14,367 nucleotides of DNA from Saprospiraceae bacterium (GCA_013361075.1 JABWAJ010000085.1:1-14367); one strand, 5' to 3'. Positions 1 to 8,022 are shown, numbered from the stretch's first letter. Program-made: numbers and translations. Notes: a model not told the origin generated them from the sequence alone.

Positions 1-173
1 AAGTACCCCGAACAGCATGAAATAGGAAGAAAAAAGCCGAATATTTTGGCCCTATGCGGGAGGGGCATTCCAGCATGCTGTTTTGTACAATTTTGGAGGG
101 TAAATGGTTGTTTGTAATTTTCAGTTTTATGGCGAAAAGGCCAGTAGCCGGTCAATAAAGCGCTGGCAATTTG
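1..173. other. Intergenic region upstream of the CPBP/SDR operon
   Basis: I see no supportable gene here. The stretch holds a 10-bp palindrome, CAGCATGCTG (71-80), and CAGCATG also occurs at 13-19. On the - strand an ATG at 18-16 gives six open codons to the window edge (MLFGVL), which could be the first residues of a divergent gene, but six codons are too few to call. Confidence 0.4.
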
Positions 174-181
174 TATGTTTG
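174..181 (+). promoter_or_regulatory. Candidate -7 promoter box of the CPBP/SDR operon
   Basis: TATGTTTG matches the Bacteroidetes -7 consensus TAnnTTTG exactly. It would put the transcript start about 20 bases before the ATG at 209. An AAGGA at 191-195 lies 13 bases before that ATG, rather far for a Shine-Dalgarno. I do not see a TTG at the usual -33 spacing, so the call rests on the -7 box and its position. Confidence 0.4.
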
Positions 182-208
182 CTCCATTTTAAGGAATAAC
201 ACAATCTC

Positions 209-919
209 ATGCAGCAACATGCCCCTTTGTTATGGACCATCCTGATGGTGCTCTCTGGTTTTTTTGCCTATTACCGCATCTCCGGGGCGAAGTTTTTTCA
301 GGATTGGATCAACCGTACTTTTGGCTCAAAAGCCCCGGTTTATGCCGTTATTTTTCCCCGTTTGCTTGGGGTCCTATTTTTTGGTCTGATCCCTTACGGA
401 ATCATGCAAACTGCCTTTCCGGAACAGTTTGACGCCCGCTACCTCCAATGGCATAATGGCGGACGCATTGCCTGGTGGACCCTTGGCCTGTTGGCGCTGA
501 TCGTGCCCGTCATCTGGGTTACCAGCAAAAAGCCGGCACACCTGGAGCAATATCCCCAGATCCGTTATCCCCAATGGACAACGGGCATTTTGGCAGCCAG
601 CGCTTTTTCCTGGATCGGCTATTTGCTTGCGTACGAATTTTTGTTTCGCGGGTTGTTGCTTACCGTATCCTTATCAGACGGCCTGAGCCTGACCAGCGCC
701 ATCACCCTGAACATTGTCTTGTATGCACTTGTTCACTGGCCAAAAGGCAAAGTTGAGGTATTGGCTTCGATCCCTTTTGGGCTGATCATCATCTGGGCAA
801 CCCTGAATACGGGCAACCTCTGGGTAGCAGTTTTGGCCCACTGCGGACTGGCACTCAGCGATGAATGGATGAGCCTTTATCACCATCCTGAAATTCACCT
901 TAACCAGGAAAAAAAATGA
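209..919 (+). CDS. CPBP family (Rce1-like) intramembrane protein with altered active-site motif
   Basis: A 236-residue membrane protein with about six or seven hydrophobic segments. The C-terminal half carries the CPBP/Abi layout: motif 1 Y142-E143-F-L-F-R147-G, motif 2 Y172-A-L-V-H176, and motif 3 with H211. CPBP proteins are membrane metal-independent glutamate proteases related to Rce1, used for CaaX processing in eukaryotes and for bacteriocin immunity or unknown roles in bacteria. Two departures from the family are visible: the usual EExxxR has Tyr as its first residue (codon TAC at 632-634), and Asn is missing four residues after H211 (Ala there). The protein may therefore be inactive as a protease or use E143 differently. 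The ATG at 209 is the first in frame and is followed directly by a hydrophobic segment. The stop overlaps the next gene's start (ATGA), implying translational coupling. Family membership is fairly secure; function is unknown. Confidence 0.75.
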   Translation: MQQHAPLLWTILMVLSGFFAYYRISGAKFFQDWINRTFGSKAPVYAVIFPRLLGVLFFGLIPYGIMQTAFPEQFDARYLQWHNGGRIAWWTLGLLALIVPVIWVTSKKPAHLEQYPQIRYPQWTTGILAASAFSWIGYLLAYEFLFRGLLLTVSLSDGLSLTSAITLNIVLYALVHWPKGKVEVLASIPFGLIIIWATLNTGNLWVAVLAHCGLALSDEWMSLYHHPEIHLNQEKK

Positions 920-1902
920 ACATACTCATCACCGGAGCAACCGGCTATATTGGCAAGGAACTGGCACAAAAATTAGCTGCAGCAGGCCATAAGATCCATG
1001 CACTTTACCGCTCGGAAGCCAAAATTGGCCCCTTGCACCACGAAAATATTGTACTTTTCAAAGGCGACATTACCGACGAAACAACCCTTGCTGCTGCCAT
1101 GAAAGGTTGCGACCGCGTTTTCCATCTTGCAGCGCTGGCAGGCGTATGGGCCAAAGATCCAAACGTTTTTTACGAGGCTAATTTTTATGCGGTTCGAACT
1201 TTGCTGGAAATTGCCAACCGGGAAGGCGTACGGAGGGTTGTACTCACCTCTACCGGCGGAGTAGTGGGGCCTGCTACAGAAGGCGTTCCCGTTGAAGAAA
1301 TGCCGTTTGGCAAACCCCGTTTCTTCAGCGATTACGAAAAAAGCAAGTGGTTGATGGAGGATTTTGTATTCCATCATTACTCCGGTGCCACCGAAGTAGT
1401 GATCGTTAACCCGACCCGGGTTTTTGGGCCGGGCCTGCTCAGCGAAAGCAACGGTGTTACCCGCATGGTGCAGCTCTACCTGAAAGGGCGTTTCCGCCTG
1501 CTGCCTGCGGGTGGCCGCCGCACCGGGAATTATACCTTTGTGAACGATGTAGTACAAGGCCATCTCCTGGCTATGGAAAAAGGGCGCCACAAAGAACGGT
1601 ACCTGCTGGGTGGTCAGGATTTATCGTACCGCGAGTTGTTTGCTTTGCTGTCGCGGATTTCAGGCAAAAACTACCGCATGTTCAAGCTGCCTGCTTCAGT
1701 CTTATATGGATTGGCGTATTTGCAACAGGCGAGAACCTTTCTTTTTAAAACCCCACCTTTGTTTACAGCGGTTTGGGTTGACAAATTGGTGCAATACGAC
1801 TGGCTGGTATCGAGCCGGAAAGCTGAAAAAGAGTTAGGCTATCAGCCCACGCCTGCAGAAGAGGCCTTTCGGCAAACGATCATGTGGTTGCAGGATAAAT
1901 AA
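916..1902 (+). CDS. Extended SDR: NAD-dependent epimerase/dehydratase family protein
   Basis: A 328-residue cytoplasmic oxidoreductase of the extended short-chain dehydrogenase type. It opens with a Rossmann strand and the dinucleotide motif TGATGYIG (residues 6-13), has an acidic D51 in the GDI segment, a TSTGGV segment (111-116), the catalytic pair Y140 and K144 (YEKSK), and the PTRVFGPG segment (166-173) found in dihydroflavonol-reductase/3-beta-hydroxysteroid-dehydrogenase-like and HpnA-like members. Length is normal for the family. The substrate cannot be read from sequence: a nucleotide sugar, a steroid/hopanoid-like lipid or another hydroxy-ketone pair are all possible. Its ATG overlaps the stop of the CPBP gene by four bases and a second SDR follows, so these three genes are likely co-expressed and may act in one small lipid or secondary-metabolite modification, which is inference. 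Confidence 0.85.
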   Translation: MNILITGATGYIGKELAQKLAAAGHKIHALYRSEAKIGPLHHENIVLFKGDITDETTLAAAMKGCDRVFHLAALAGVWAKDPNVFYEANFYAVRTLLEIANREGVRRVVLTSTGGVVGPATEGVPVEEMPFGKPRFFSDYEKSKWLMEDFVFHHYSGATEVVIVNPTRVFGPGLLSESNGVTRMVQLYLKGRFRLLPAGGRRTGNYTFVNDVVQGHLLAMEKGRHKERYLLGGQDLSYRELFALLSRISGKNYRMFKLPASVLYGLAYLQQARTFLFKTPPLFTAVWVDKLVQYDWLVSSRKAEKELGYQPTPAEEAFRQTIMWLQDK

Positions 1903-1926
1903 TTTTTCCACCATAAATACTTTCCA

Positions 1927-2778
1927 ATGTCTGAAAGCTCACCCGAAAAAGTCTATACCATTGTTACCGGCGCAAGCATGGGACTGGGAAAAGCCCTGGC
2001 GGCGGAATGTGCAGCACGTGGCCGAAATCTGATCCTCGTCGCACTTCCCAACGAAGGCCTGAATGATGTGGCAGACAAATTGCGGTCGGCCTTCGGTGTG
2101 GCCGTGGTATGCTTTGAAACCGACCTGACAGGGCCCGAAGCGCCGGAAAAATTAGCAGCGGAAATCAAATCCAGATACCGGGTAAATGGCCTGATCAATA
2201 ATGCCGGCATTGGCGGCACCATGCCCATTGACCTGGCGGCTTTGTCCTACCTCAACGCCATCATCATGCTCAACATTCGCGCATTGGTTGTCCTGGTACA
2301 CCAATTCATCCCGGAATTAAAAACCCATGCGCAAAGTCATATCCTGAATGTTTCGAGTCTCGCCGCGTTCAGTCCGTTTCCCTACAAAACCATCTATCCG
2401 GCTTCCAAGAGTTTTGTATTGTCTTTTTCGAGAGGCTTGCGAGAAGAGTTGCGGTCAACACCAATCTCAGTGACTTCATTGAACCCGGGCCTCATCCTCA
2501 CCAATGCAGATGTCATGTTCCGCTCCAGCGTTCATGGCAAAAAAACCGGTATGGCCGCACTGAGCCCGGAAGCCATTGCACGCATAGCCATCTCGGGTAT
2601 GCTGGCTGGCAAAGCCGTGGTAATTCCTGGTTTTTTTTCAAAATTGAGCCGCCTGCTCATGCAACTCCTGCCGGGAAGTATTCAAATGCGCATCCTCGCC
2701 AATATTTACCGTAAGGAATGCGAACACTTATTGGCAGAAAAAGAGGCCTATCAATTTCAGGACCGGATGAATCCTTAA
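1927..2778 (+). CDS. Classical SDR family NAD(P)-dependent oxidoreductase
   Basis: A 283-residue classical short-chain dehydrogenase/reductase. Visible motifs are the cofactor-binding TGASMGLG (14-21), NNAG (91-94), the catalytic Ser in NVSS (141-144), the YPASK pair Y157/K161, and NPG (186-188). The C-terminal part (about 230-260) is hydrophobic and basic (FFSKLSRLLMQLLPG), resembling the membrane-associated SDRs once annotated as DltE-like or 17-beta-hydroxysteroid-dehydrogenase-like; a lipid-type substrate is therefore plausible but unproven. It starts 24 bases after the preceding SDR with no terminator between them, so it is probably the third gene of the operon starting at 209. The ATG at 1927 leaves only a short polar leader before the Rossmann fold, the usual arrangement. 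Confidence 0.88.
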   Translation: MSESSPEKVYTIVTGASMGLGKALAAECAARGRNLILVALPNEGLNDVADKLRSAFGVAVVCFETDLTGPEAPEKLAAEIKSRYRVNGLINNAGIGGTMPIDLAALSYLNAIIMLNIRALVVLVHQFIPELKTHAQSHILNVSSLAAFSPFPYKTIYPASKSFVLSFSRGLREELRSTPISVTSLNPGLILTNADVMFRSSVHGKKTGMAALSPEAIARIAISGMLAGKAVVIPGFFSKLSRLLMQLLPGSIQMRILANIYRKECEHLLAEKEAYQFQDRMNP

Positions 2779-2812
2779 TCGGGTCTGTTTTCATCAGATC
2801 TCCAGGAATAGA

Positions 2813-2824
2813 GGCTTTAAAGCC
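2813..2824. repeat. 12-bp perfect palindrome between the SDR operon and the sugar porter
   Basis: GGCTTTAAAGCC is self-complementary with no loop, so it is a poor RNA terminator but could be a site for a dimeric DNA-binding protein. It lies about 90 bases before the start of the sugar porter. One occurrence of this length may be chance. Confidence 0.25.
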
Positions 2825-2913
2825 GATAACTTCCCGTAAATTTCACACAAAGGAGTTGCAGCAGAAGTAAATTGTGATTATTTCGATTAGATTTACCGCT
2901 TAATCTTGTGAAA

Positions 2914-4248
2914 ATGAAACAAAACCAACTTTTATGGTGGTCCTTCGTCGTTTCTCTGGGGGGCTTCTTATTCGGATTTGAAACCGCCGTGATTTCTGGT
3001 TGTGAACGGGCTATCCAGCAACAATGGAGCCTCAGCGAAGGAATGATCGGCCAGATTGTCGCTGTATCATTATACGGTACCGTCATCGGTGCGTTGTTCG
3101 GTGGTATTCCATCTGACCGGATAGGCCGCAAAAAAACACTGTTCTGGATTGCCATTTTGTATTCGGTATCGGCAGTAGGTACAGCTTTATCTCCGGATAT
3201 CTGGTCGCTTATGCTTTTCCGTTTCATCGGCGGATTGGCAGTTGGCGCGTCTTCCGTTGTTGCACCAATGTATATTTCAGAAATCGCGCCGACGACAAAA
3301 CGAGGCAGGCTCACCGCCATGTTCCAGTTCAACTTAGTGTTTGGGATTCTGATGGCCTACTACTCTAATTACCTGATTGGCAGCGCGGAAAACGAAGGCT
3401 GGCGGTGGATGCTGGGCATGCTCATCCCACCCGCTGTTTTGTTTACCCTGCTCGTTCCTTTTGTGCCGGAAAGCCCGCGCTGGCTCATCGTTAACAAAAA
3501 ACAAGTAGAAAAAGCCCGCAAAACGCTGGCAATCATTAATCCGCTGACTGCCGATGCTGAAATAGAGGCCATTCGCGATGCAAAACCCGAAACGACCTCG
3601 CCCTGGAGCGCTTTCTTTTCCGGAAAATACAATTTCCCCATCCTGCTGGCTTTTTTGATCGCTTTTTTCAACCAGGTTTCCGGCATCAATGCCGTGATCT
3701 ACTATGCGCCGCGCATCTTCAGTATGACCGGAATGGGCGATAGTACCGCCCTGCTTTCTACCGCCGGGATCGGATTGATTAACCTTGTTTTTACCATGCT
3801 GGGACTGGCTTTAATTGATAAAATGGGCAGGCGTTTCCTCATGTACGTAGGCAGCATCGGCTACATTGTTTCGCTTGCAAGCATTGCTCTGGCTTTTTTC
3901 ACCCATTCGGAAGGCGGTATGATTGTCCCGATTTTGTTGTTTGTCTTTATTGCTTCGCACGCCATCGGACAGGGAGCAGTGATTTGGGTGTTCATTTCCG
4001 AAATTTTCCCCAACCACGTGCGCGCACTCGGCCAGTCCTTTGGCTGCTCTACGCATTGGGTCATGGCGGCCATTGTCTCCGGCACCTTTCCCTGGTTTGC
4101 CAAAAACTTTGGTGGCGGCCCCGTGTTCGCTTTTTTCGCGGTGATGATGCTGTTCCAACTCCTATTCGTGTGGCGCATCATGCCGGAAACAAAAGGGGTC
4201 TCGCTGGAGGAACTGGAGCGGAGATTGACCCGTGCCAGCTCTGAATAA
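2914..4248 (+). CDS. MFS sugar porter family transporter
   Basis: A 12-segment inner-membrane permease of the sugar porter branch of the major facilitator superfamily, importing a mono- or disaccharide, usually with protons. Numbered from a GTG at 2908, the hallmark motifs are DRIGRK (70-75) after helix 2, the R105-FIGGLAVG stretch leading to SEIAP (124-128), PESPRWL (187-193), NQVSGINAVIYYAP (255-268), the second-half DKMGRR (304-309) and PETKG (426-430). Length (444-446) is typical. I prefer the ATG at 2914 over the GTG six bases upstream; both give the same protein core. TAATCTTG at 2901-2908 resembles a -7 box with one mismatch, which would make the message almost leaderless, but no matching -33 element is seen. 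The next gene is a GH32 fructosidase, so fructose or sucrose is the likely substrate by context. Confidence 0.9.
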   Translation: MKQNQLLWWSFVVSLGGFLFGFETAVISGCERAIQQQWSLSEGMIGQIVAVSLYGTVIGALFGGIPSDRIGRKKTLFWIAILYSVSAVGTALSPDIWSLMLFRFIGGLAVGASSVVAPMYISEIAPTTKRGRLTAMFQFNLVFGILMAYYSNYLIGSAENEGWRWMLGMLIPPAVLFTLLVPFVPESPRWLIVNKKQVEKARKTLAIINPLTADAEIEAIRDAKPETTSPWSAFFSGKYNFPILLAFLIAFFNQVSGINAVIYYAPRIFSMTGMGDSTALLSTAGIGLINLVFTMLGLALIDKMGRRFLMYVGSIGYIVSLASIALAFFTHSEGGMIVPILLFVFIASHAIGQGAVIWVFISEIFPNHVRALGQSFGCSTHWVMAAIVSGTFPWFAKNFGGGPVFAFFAVMMLFQLLFVWRIMPETKGVSLEELERRLTRASSE

Positions 4249-4328
4249 CGATTTGCATAACAGGTAGGAAAGGAGACGCTGTGAAGCGATTAATCTGTAA
4301 ACAACCCGTTCACAAAAACAATCCGGCT

Positions 4329-5912
4329 ATGCGTTTAACTCGGTTAATTTTAGCGGCTTCCATTTTGGGCCTTTGGTCGTGCAACCAGAACCAGCCCGCA
4401 CCAACGCCTGTACCAACGTCTGCTGAACCCCACCGACCGGCTTTTCACTTCTCTCCTCCGGAAAAATGGATGAACGACCCGAACGGCATGGTCTACTACG
4501 AAGGGGAATACCACCTGTTTTACCAATACTACCCCGACAGCACGGTCTGGGGGCCCATGCACTGGGGACACGCTGTAAGCAAAGACCTGGTGCGTTGGGA
4601 ACACCTCCCCATTGCCTTGTACCCGGATTCGCTGGGCCTGATTTTTTCGGGCAGCGCCGTGGTAGATCGGAACAATACGAGCGGCTTTGGTCAAAACGGC
4701 CAACCTCCGCTGGTGGCAATTTTTACGCACCACAACATGCTTGCCGAAAAACAAGGTAAGCTGCCCTGGCAATACCAAAGTATTGCATACAGCAACAATA
4801 AAGGCCGTACCTGGACGAAATACGCCGGCAATCCGGTTATGCCCAATCCACATCCGGCTTTCCGCGATTTCCGCGACCCGAAAGTGGTTTGGGATGCCGG
4901 TAGCAAACAATGGGTAATGGCATTGGCGGTAGGCGATCACATTCAGTTATGGGGGGCGCCGAACCTGAAAAACTGGAGCCACCTGAGCAATTTTGGCAAA
5001 ACCTGGGGTGCGCACGGCGGAGTTTGGGAATGCCCCGACCTCTTCCCCATCACCCTCGAAGGTACGCAGGAACAACGCTGGGTTTTATTGAAAAGCCTGA
5101 ATCCTGGCGGCCCGAATGGTGGGAGCGGCACGCAGTATTTTGTGGGAAATTTCGACGGCAGACAGTTTGTCCCTGATCCCGATTTCCTGCCTTCCATCGC
5201 TCCGGAAGGCAGTGGGCGCGCGGTATGGCTCGATTATGGCCGCGACAACTACGCAGGGGTGACCTGGTCGGATGTGCCCGCTGCAGATGGCCGCCGCCTC
5301 TTTATTGGCTGGATGAGCAATTGGGATTATGCCCAGGTTGTGCCTACCGAAACCTGGCGCAGTGCCATGACACTCCCACGTGTGCTGACCCTGCGTAAAA
5401 CGCCCGCAGGCCCGCGCCTGTTCAGCGAACCGGTGAAAGAATTGGAAACCCTGCGCGGCAAAAAGACTACCCTCGCCGCCCAAACAATCGAAGGCGCGTT
5501 AGAACTGCCGGATCTTTCGCCGCAACCATTAGAGCTGATGCTGGAGATCGAACCAACGCCGGGCGCTACATTTGCCATTGAACTGAGCAACAGCAAAGGG
5601 GAGACGTACCGCATTGGTTACGAAGCCGCTAAACGCCAGTTTTTCAGCGATCGAACCCGCTCGGGTAAAACGACTTTTTCTGAGGCTTTCGCCAGAAACG
5701 TCCACACCGCCCCGCGAATGACTGATCAGGGGCAGATAAAACTTCATCTGTTCTTCGACCGCGCTTCTGCTGAATTGTTCGCCGACAATGGCGCTACCGC
5801 CATGACGGAGGTCTTTTTCCCGAATGAGGATTACAGCAAAATTCGGCTGGTGGCTTCGGGTGGGCAGGTGAAACTGGTGAAGGGGGAGGCGTTTGAATTG
5901 TCGTTGCGGTAA
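4329..5912 (+). CDS. GH32 family fructan/sucrose hydrolase, lipoprotein (levanase/beta-fructosidase type)
   Basis: A glycoside hydrolase family 32 enzyme that releases fructose from beta-fructosides such as sucrose, inulin or levan. From the ATG at 4329 it has 527 residues. A signal peptide ends at Cys18 (GLWSC), indicating a lipoprotein. The five-blade propeller holds the nucleophile Asp50 in WMNDPNG, the RDP motif with stabilising Asp183, and the acid/base Glu234 in WECPDLF; an SGSAV segment lies near 107-111. The C-terminal beta-sandwich ends with the usual FFDRASAELFADNG-type stretch. All catalytic residues are present. A GTG at 4281 gives a 16-residue extension and has AGGAG five bases before it; I prefer 4329 because it yields a compact lipoprotein signal, but the extension cannot be excluded. 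It lies 80 bases (32 from the GTG) after the sugar porter, probably in one operon: outside hydrolysis, then uptake. Exo versus endo and the preferred linkage cannot be told. Confidence 0.92.
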   Translation: MRLTRLILAASILGLWSCNQNQPAPTPVPTSAEPHRPAFHFSPPEKWMNDPNGMVYYEGEYHLFYQYYPDSTVWGPMHWGHAVSKDLVRWEHLPIALYPDSLGLIFSGSAVVDRNNTSGFGQNGQPPLVAIFTHHNMLAEKQGKLPWQYQSIAYSNNKGRTWTKYAGNPVMPNPHPAFRDFRDPKVVWDAGSKQWVMALAVGDHIQLWGAPNLKNWSHLSNFGKTWGAHGGVWECPDLFPITLEGTQEQRWVLLKSLNPGGPNGGSGTQYFVGNFDGRQFVPDPDFLPSIAPEGSGRAVWLDYGRDNYAGVTWSDVPAADGRRLFIGWMSNWDYAQVVPTETWRSAMTLPRVLTLRKTPAGPRLFSEPVKELETLRGKKTTLAAQTIEGALELPDLSPQPLELMLEIEPTPGATFAIELSNSKGETYRIGYEAAKRQFFSDRTRSGKTTFSEAFARNVHTAPRMTDQGQIKLHLFFDRASAELFADNGATAMTEVFFPNEDYSKIRLVASGGQVKLVKGEAFELSLR

Positions 5913-6058
5913 ATCAAACAAGGATGGTGTAAAAGAGGCAAAAAGCAATTTTTTCGCAGGGTGAGGTATTTTATGATTGTCAGATTGAATCAGAAAAACA
6001 CCGGGGATTAAGACATAAAATTGCCCTTTTGTTTATTCAAGAAGTGAAAACGGCGCCA

Positions 6059-6090
6059 GAGGTGACACCTTTCCAAAAAGGTGTCACCTC
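6059..6090. terminator. Perfect 14-bp stem hairpin between convergent genes (bidirectional terminator or REP-like element)
   Basis: Positions 6059-6072 (GAGGTGACACCTTT) are exactly complementary to 6077-6090, with a four-base CCAA loop. The hairpin lies 147 bases after the GH32 stop and 10 bases beyond the S9 peptidase stop, where a shared terminator is expected. No clear U-run follows the stem on either strand, so classical Rho-independent termination is not certain; it may instead protect 3' ends or be a dispersed palindrome. Confidence 0.6.
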
Positions 6091-6099
6091 CGGGCCAAC

Positions 6100-8013
6100 T
6101 CAATTCTTCATCTCCTTCTTCGCATTTTTCAAATGCGTATCCAAAAAAGTCAGGATTTTGCCGTAGCCGAGAATTTCATTTTCTTTTTTCACAAAGCCGT
6201 GGCCTTCGTCGGGGAAAATCATATAGTCTACCGTGACACCATTCTTTTTCACAGCCGCTACAATTTCATCCGATTCCACCTGCAATACGCGCGGGTCGTT
6301 ACTGCCCTGGAGCACCATGAGCGGCTTTTTCACCTGTTTGGCATGGAAAAGCGGCGAAATTTGGTGCAGCCGTACCGAATCGGCGCTGTAAGGATCGCCC
6401 ATTTCAGTATAGAGCGCATCCCGGAATGAGGCCCAATAGGGTGGAATGGATTTGAGGGTGCGCAACCAATTGGTGACGCCGAAAATATTAACGCCCACTT
6501 CAAATTCATCGGGGGCAAAGGTGAGGGCCGCCATCGTCATGTAGCCTCCGTAAGAACCGCCGATGATGCCGATTTTTTCGCCGTCAATGTAGTTTTGTTC
6601 CTGCAACCATTTTTTGCCCCAGATGCAGTCTTTCAGGTCTTTGTCGCCATGATTCCGGTCGTCCATTTTAAAGAAAGACTTGCCATAGCCACTGCTGCCG
6701 CGGTTGTTGACGGCAAGGATGGCGTAGCCGTGGTTTACCAGGTATTGGGTAAGGGCAAAATAGCCCAACCGCGATTGGCCGCCGGGGCCTCCGTGTACCC
6801 ACACTAATGCAGGCACTTTTTTACTCGCCGAAGCCCCTTTGGGTTTGTAATAAATGGCCGGGATTTCCAGTCCGTCAAAAGATTTGAACCGCACCACTTC
6901 ACCACTGACGAGGTCTTCCGGCGCAATTTCGGGGTTGAGAGAATTGGTTAGTTTTTTCAGGCTGCCGTCTGCAAAATTGTAGAGATAGAGGTTGTTGGGC
7001 GAGCTGGAAGATCCTACCGAAAGGCGCATTTTTGATTCGTCTGGCGAAATTTCCACAGCCAGGATATCACCATCCGGAATGGCCGGAAAATCCACTTTTT
7101 TACCGCTGGCATTGTCCAGTACCGTCAGGCTGTTTTTGCCATCTTCGTTCACTGCAATGACCCTGTATTTTTCATTTTCGCTGTTGTACGCGTACATAAC
7201 GTCCCACTTGGCTTCAAACAGGGTTTTCCGGTCGCCGGTGGCCAGGTCGTACCGAACCAGGTAAGCAAACTCTTTGTCCACATCCGTAGTATAATCGAGC
7301 GATTTGCCGTCAAGGCTAAAACCCGTAGGTGCATAACTCCCGGGTTTGGCGGGGTCTGAAATTTCTTTGATTTCTTTAGTGGCCACATGGTACAGGAACA
7401 TTTTATTTTCGGTTGTGGTGATGGTTTTGGTCAGGGCCAGTTGCTGGCCGTCTTTGTCGATCGCGGCGACATCCGCACCTTCGTCGTTTTGGTACACCAA
7501 CATGGGTTTCCACTCCCCGATTTTCATTTTATACAGATCAAAAAACTGTGGATTGCGTTTATTGGACGCATAAAACAGATGCGTTTTGTCTTTGTTCCAG
7601 CCCGCAAAATTAGCCACTTCTTCTTTACCGGGCGTCAGATCGCGGGTTGTACCGTCGGCAGACAACAGGTAGAGGTGGCTGATTTCGTTGCCCCCCTGGT
7701 CGGCAGAGTACAACATATCGGCTGTACCCGGAACGTATCCCACAGCATAAAAAGACTCCTTCTCTGAGCGGGTCACCTGTCGTTGTTCGCCGGATGCCAG
7801 ATCCACTTCATACAGGTTGTAGATGCCTGATTTGTTGCTGTGAAAAAGCAACCTGGAGCCATCTGTTGAGAAAGACCCATTGCCAATATTTTCGTTTTTA
7901 AAAAACTGCTCGATGGTGTATTGTGCCGCTGGTTTGGCGGGTTCTTCCGAACCACAGGACATCAACGTACAAGACAAAGCAAGGGAGATGAAAAAAATGC
8001 TGGTTTTACTCAT
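6100..8013 (-). CDS. S9 family serine peptidase (prolyl oligopeptidase/acylaminoacyl-peptidase type), lipoprotein
   Basis: A 637-residue exported peptidase. The signal peptide ends in LMSC with Cys20, so it should be lipid-anchored. Residues about 40-360 contain repeated WD40-like/PD40 propeller segments (for example STDGSRLLFHS, SLDGKSLDYTT, SPDESKMRLSV). The alpha/beta-hydrolase domain follows, with HGGPGG (407-412) at the oxyanion region, the nucleophile Ser487 in GGSYGGYM, Asp573 in QGSNDPR and His605 in DEGHGF, a complete triad. Family members cut short peptides, after proline (DPP4-like) or removing acylated N-terminal residues; which applies here is not visible. It is transcribed alone, divergently from the DUF2157-like pair and convergently with GH32. 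The ATG at 8013 is directly followed by the signal peptide, which fixes the start. Confidence 0.92.
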   Translation of the reverse strand: MSKTSIFFISLALSCTLMSCGSEEPAKPAAQYTIEQFFKNENIGNGSFSTDGSRLLFHSNKSGIYNLYEVDLASGEQRQVTRSEKESFYAVGYVPGTADMLYSADQGGNEISHLYLLSADGTTRDLTPGKEEVANFAGWNKDKTHLFYASNKRNPQFFDLYKMKIGEWKPMLVYQNDEGADVAAIDKDGQQLALTKTITTTENKMFLYHVATKEIKEISDPAKPGSYAPTGFSLDGKSLDYTTDVDKEFAYLVRYDLATGDRKTLFEAKWDVMYAYNSENEKYRVIAVNEDGKNSLTVLDNASGKKVDFPAIPDGDILAVEISPDESKMRLSVGSSSSPNNLYLYNFADGSLKKLTNSLNPEIAPEDLVSGEVVRFKSFDGLEIPAIYYKPKGASASKKVPALVWVHGGPGGQSRLGYFALTQYLVNHGYAILAVNNRGSSGYGKSFFKMDDRNHGDKDLKDCIWGKKWLQEQNYIDGEKIGIIGGSYGGYMTMAALTFAPDEFEVGVNIFGVTNWLRTLKSIPPYWASFRDALYTEMGDPYSADSVRLHQISPLFHAKQVKKPLMVLQGSNDPRVLQVESDEIVAAVKKNGVTVDYMIFPDEGHGFVKKENEILGYGKILTFLDTHLKNAKKEMKN

Positions 8014-8022
8014 GATCCTGAT

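Noticed and set aside
209..919. Reading the CPBP gene as a bacteriocin-immunity or phage-defence (Abi) gene.
   Set aside because: The old Abi name covers this whole family, but no bacteriocin, toxin, nuclease or other defence gene is nearby, so the context does not support it.
973..1590. A 205-codon - strand open frame inside the extended SDR gene.
   Set aside because: It is antisense to a gene with clear SDR motifs, and its translation shows no domain pattern.
2813..2824. Treating the GGCTTTAAAGCC palindrome as the terminator of the SDR operon.
   Set aside because: It has no loop and no following U-run, so it cannot form a normal terminator hairpin.
2817..3332. A 171-codon - strand open frame over the start of the sugar porter.
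   Set aside because: Opposite a well-supported transporter; its protein is low in hydrophobic order and matches no motif.
4350..4940. A 196-codon - strand open frame inside the GH32 gene.
   Set aside because: Antisense to the catalytic propeller coding region with intact GH32 motifs; considered a shadow frame.
5933..6166. Open + strand frame of 77 codons running through the intergenic hairpin into the 3' end of the S9 peptidase gene.
   Set aside because: It has no ATG and no plausible start with a leader, encodes nothing I recognise, and much of it is the palindrome or the antisense of a well-supported gene.
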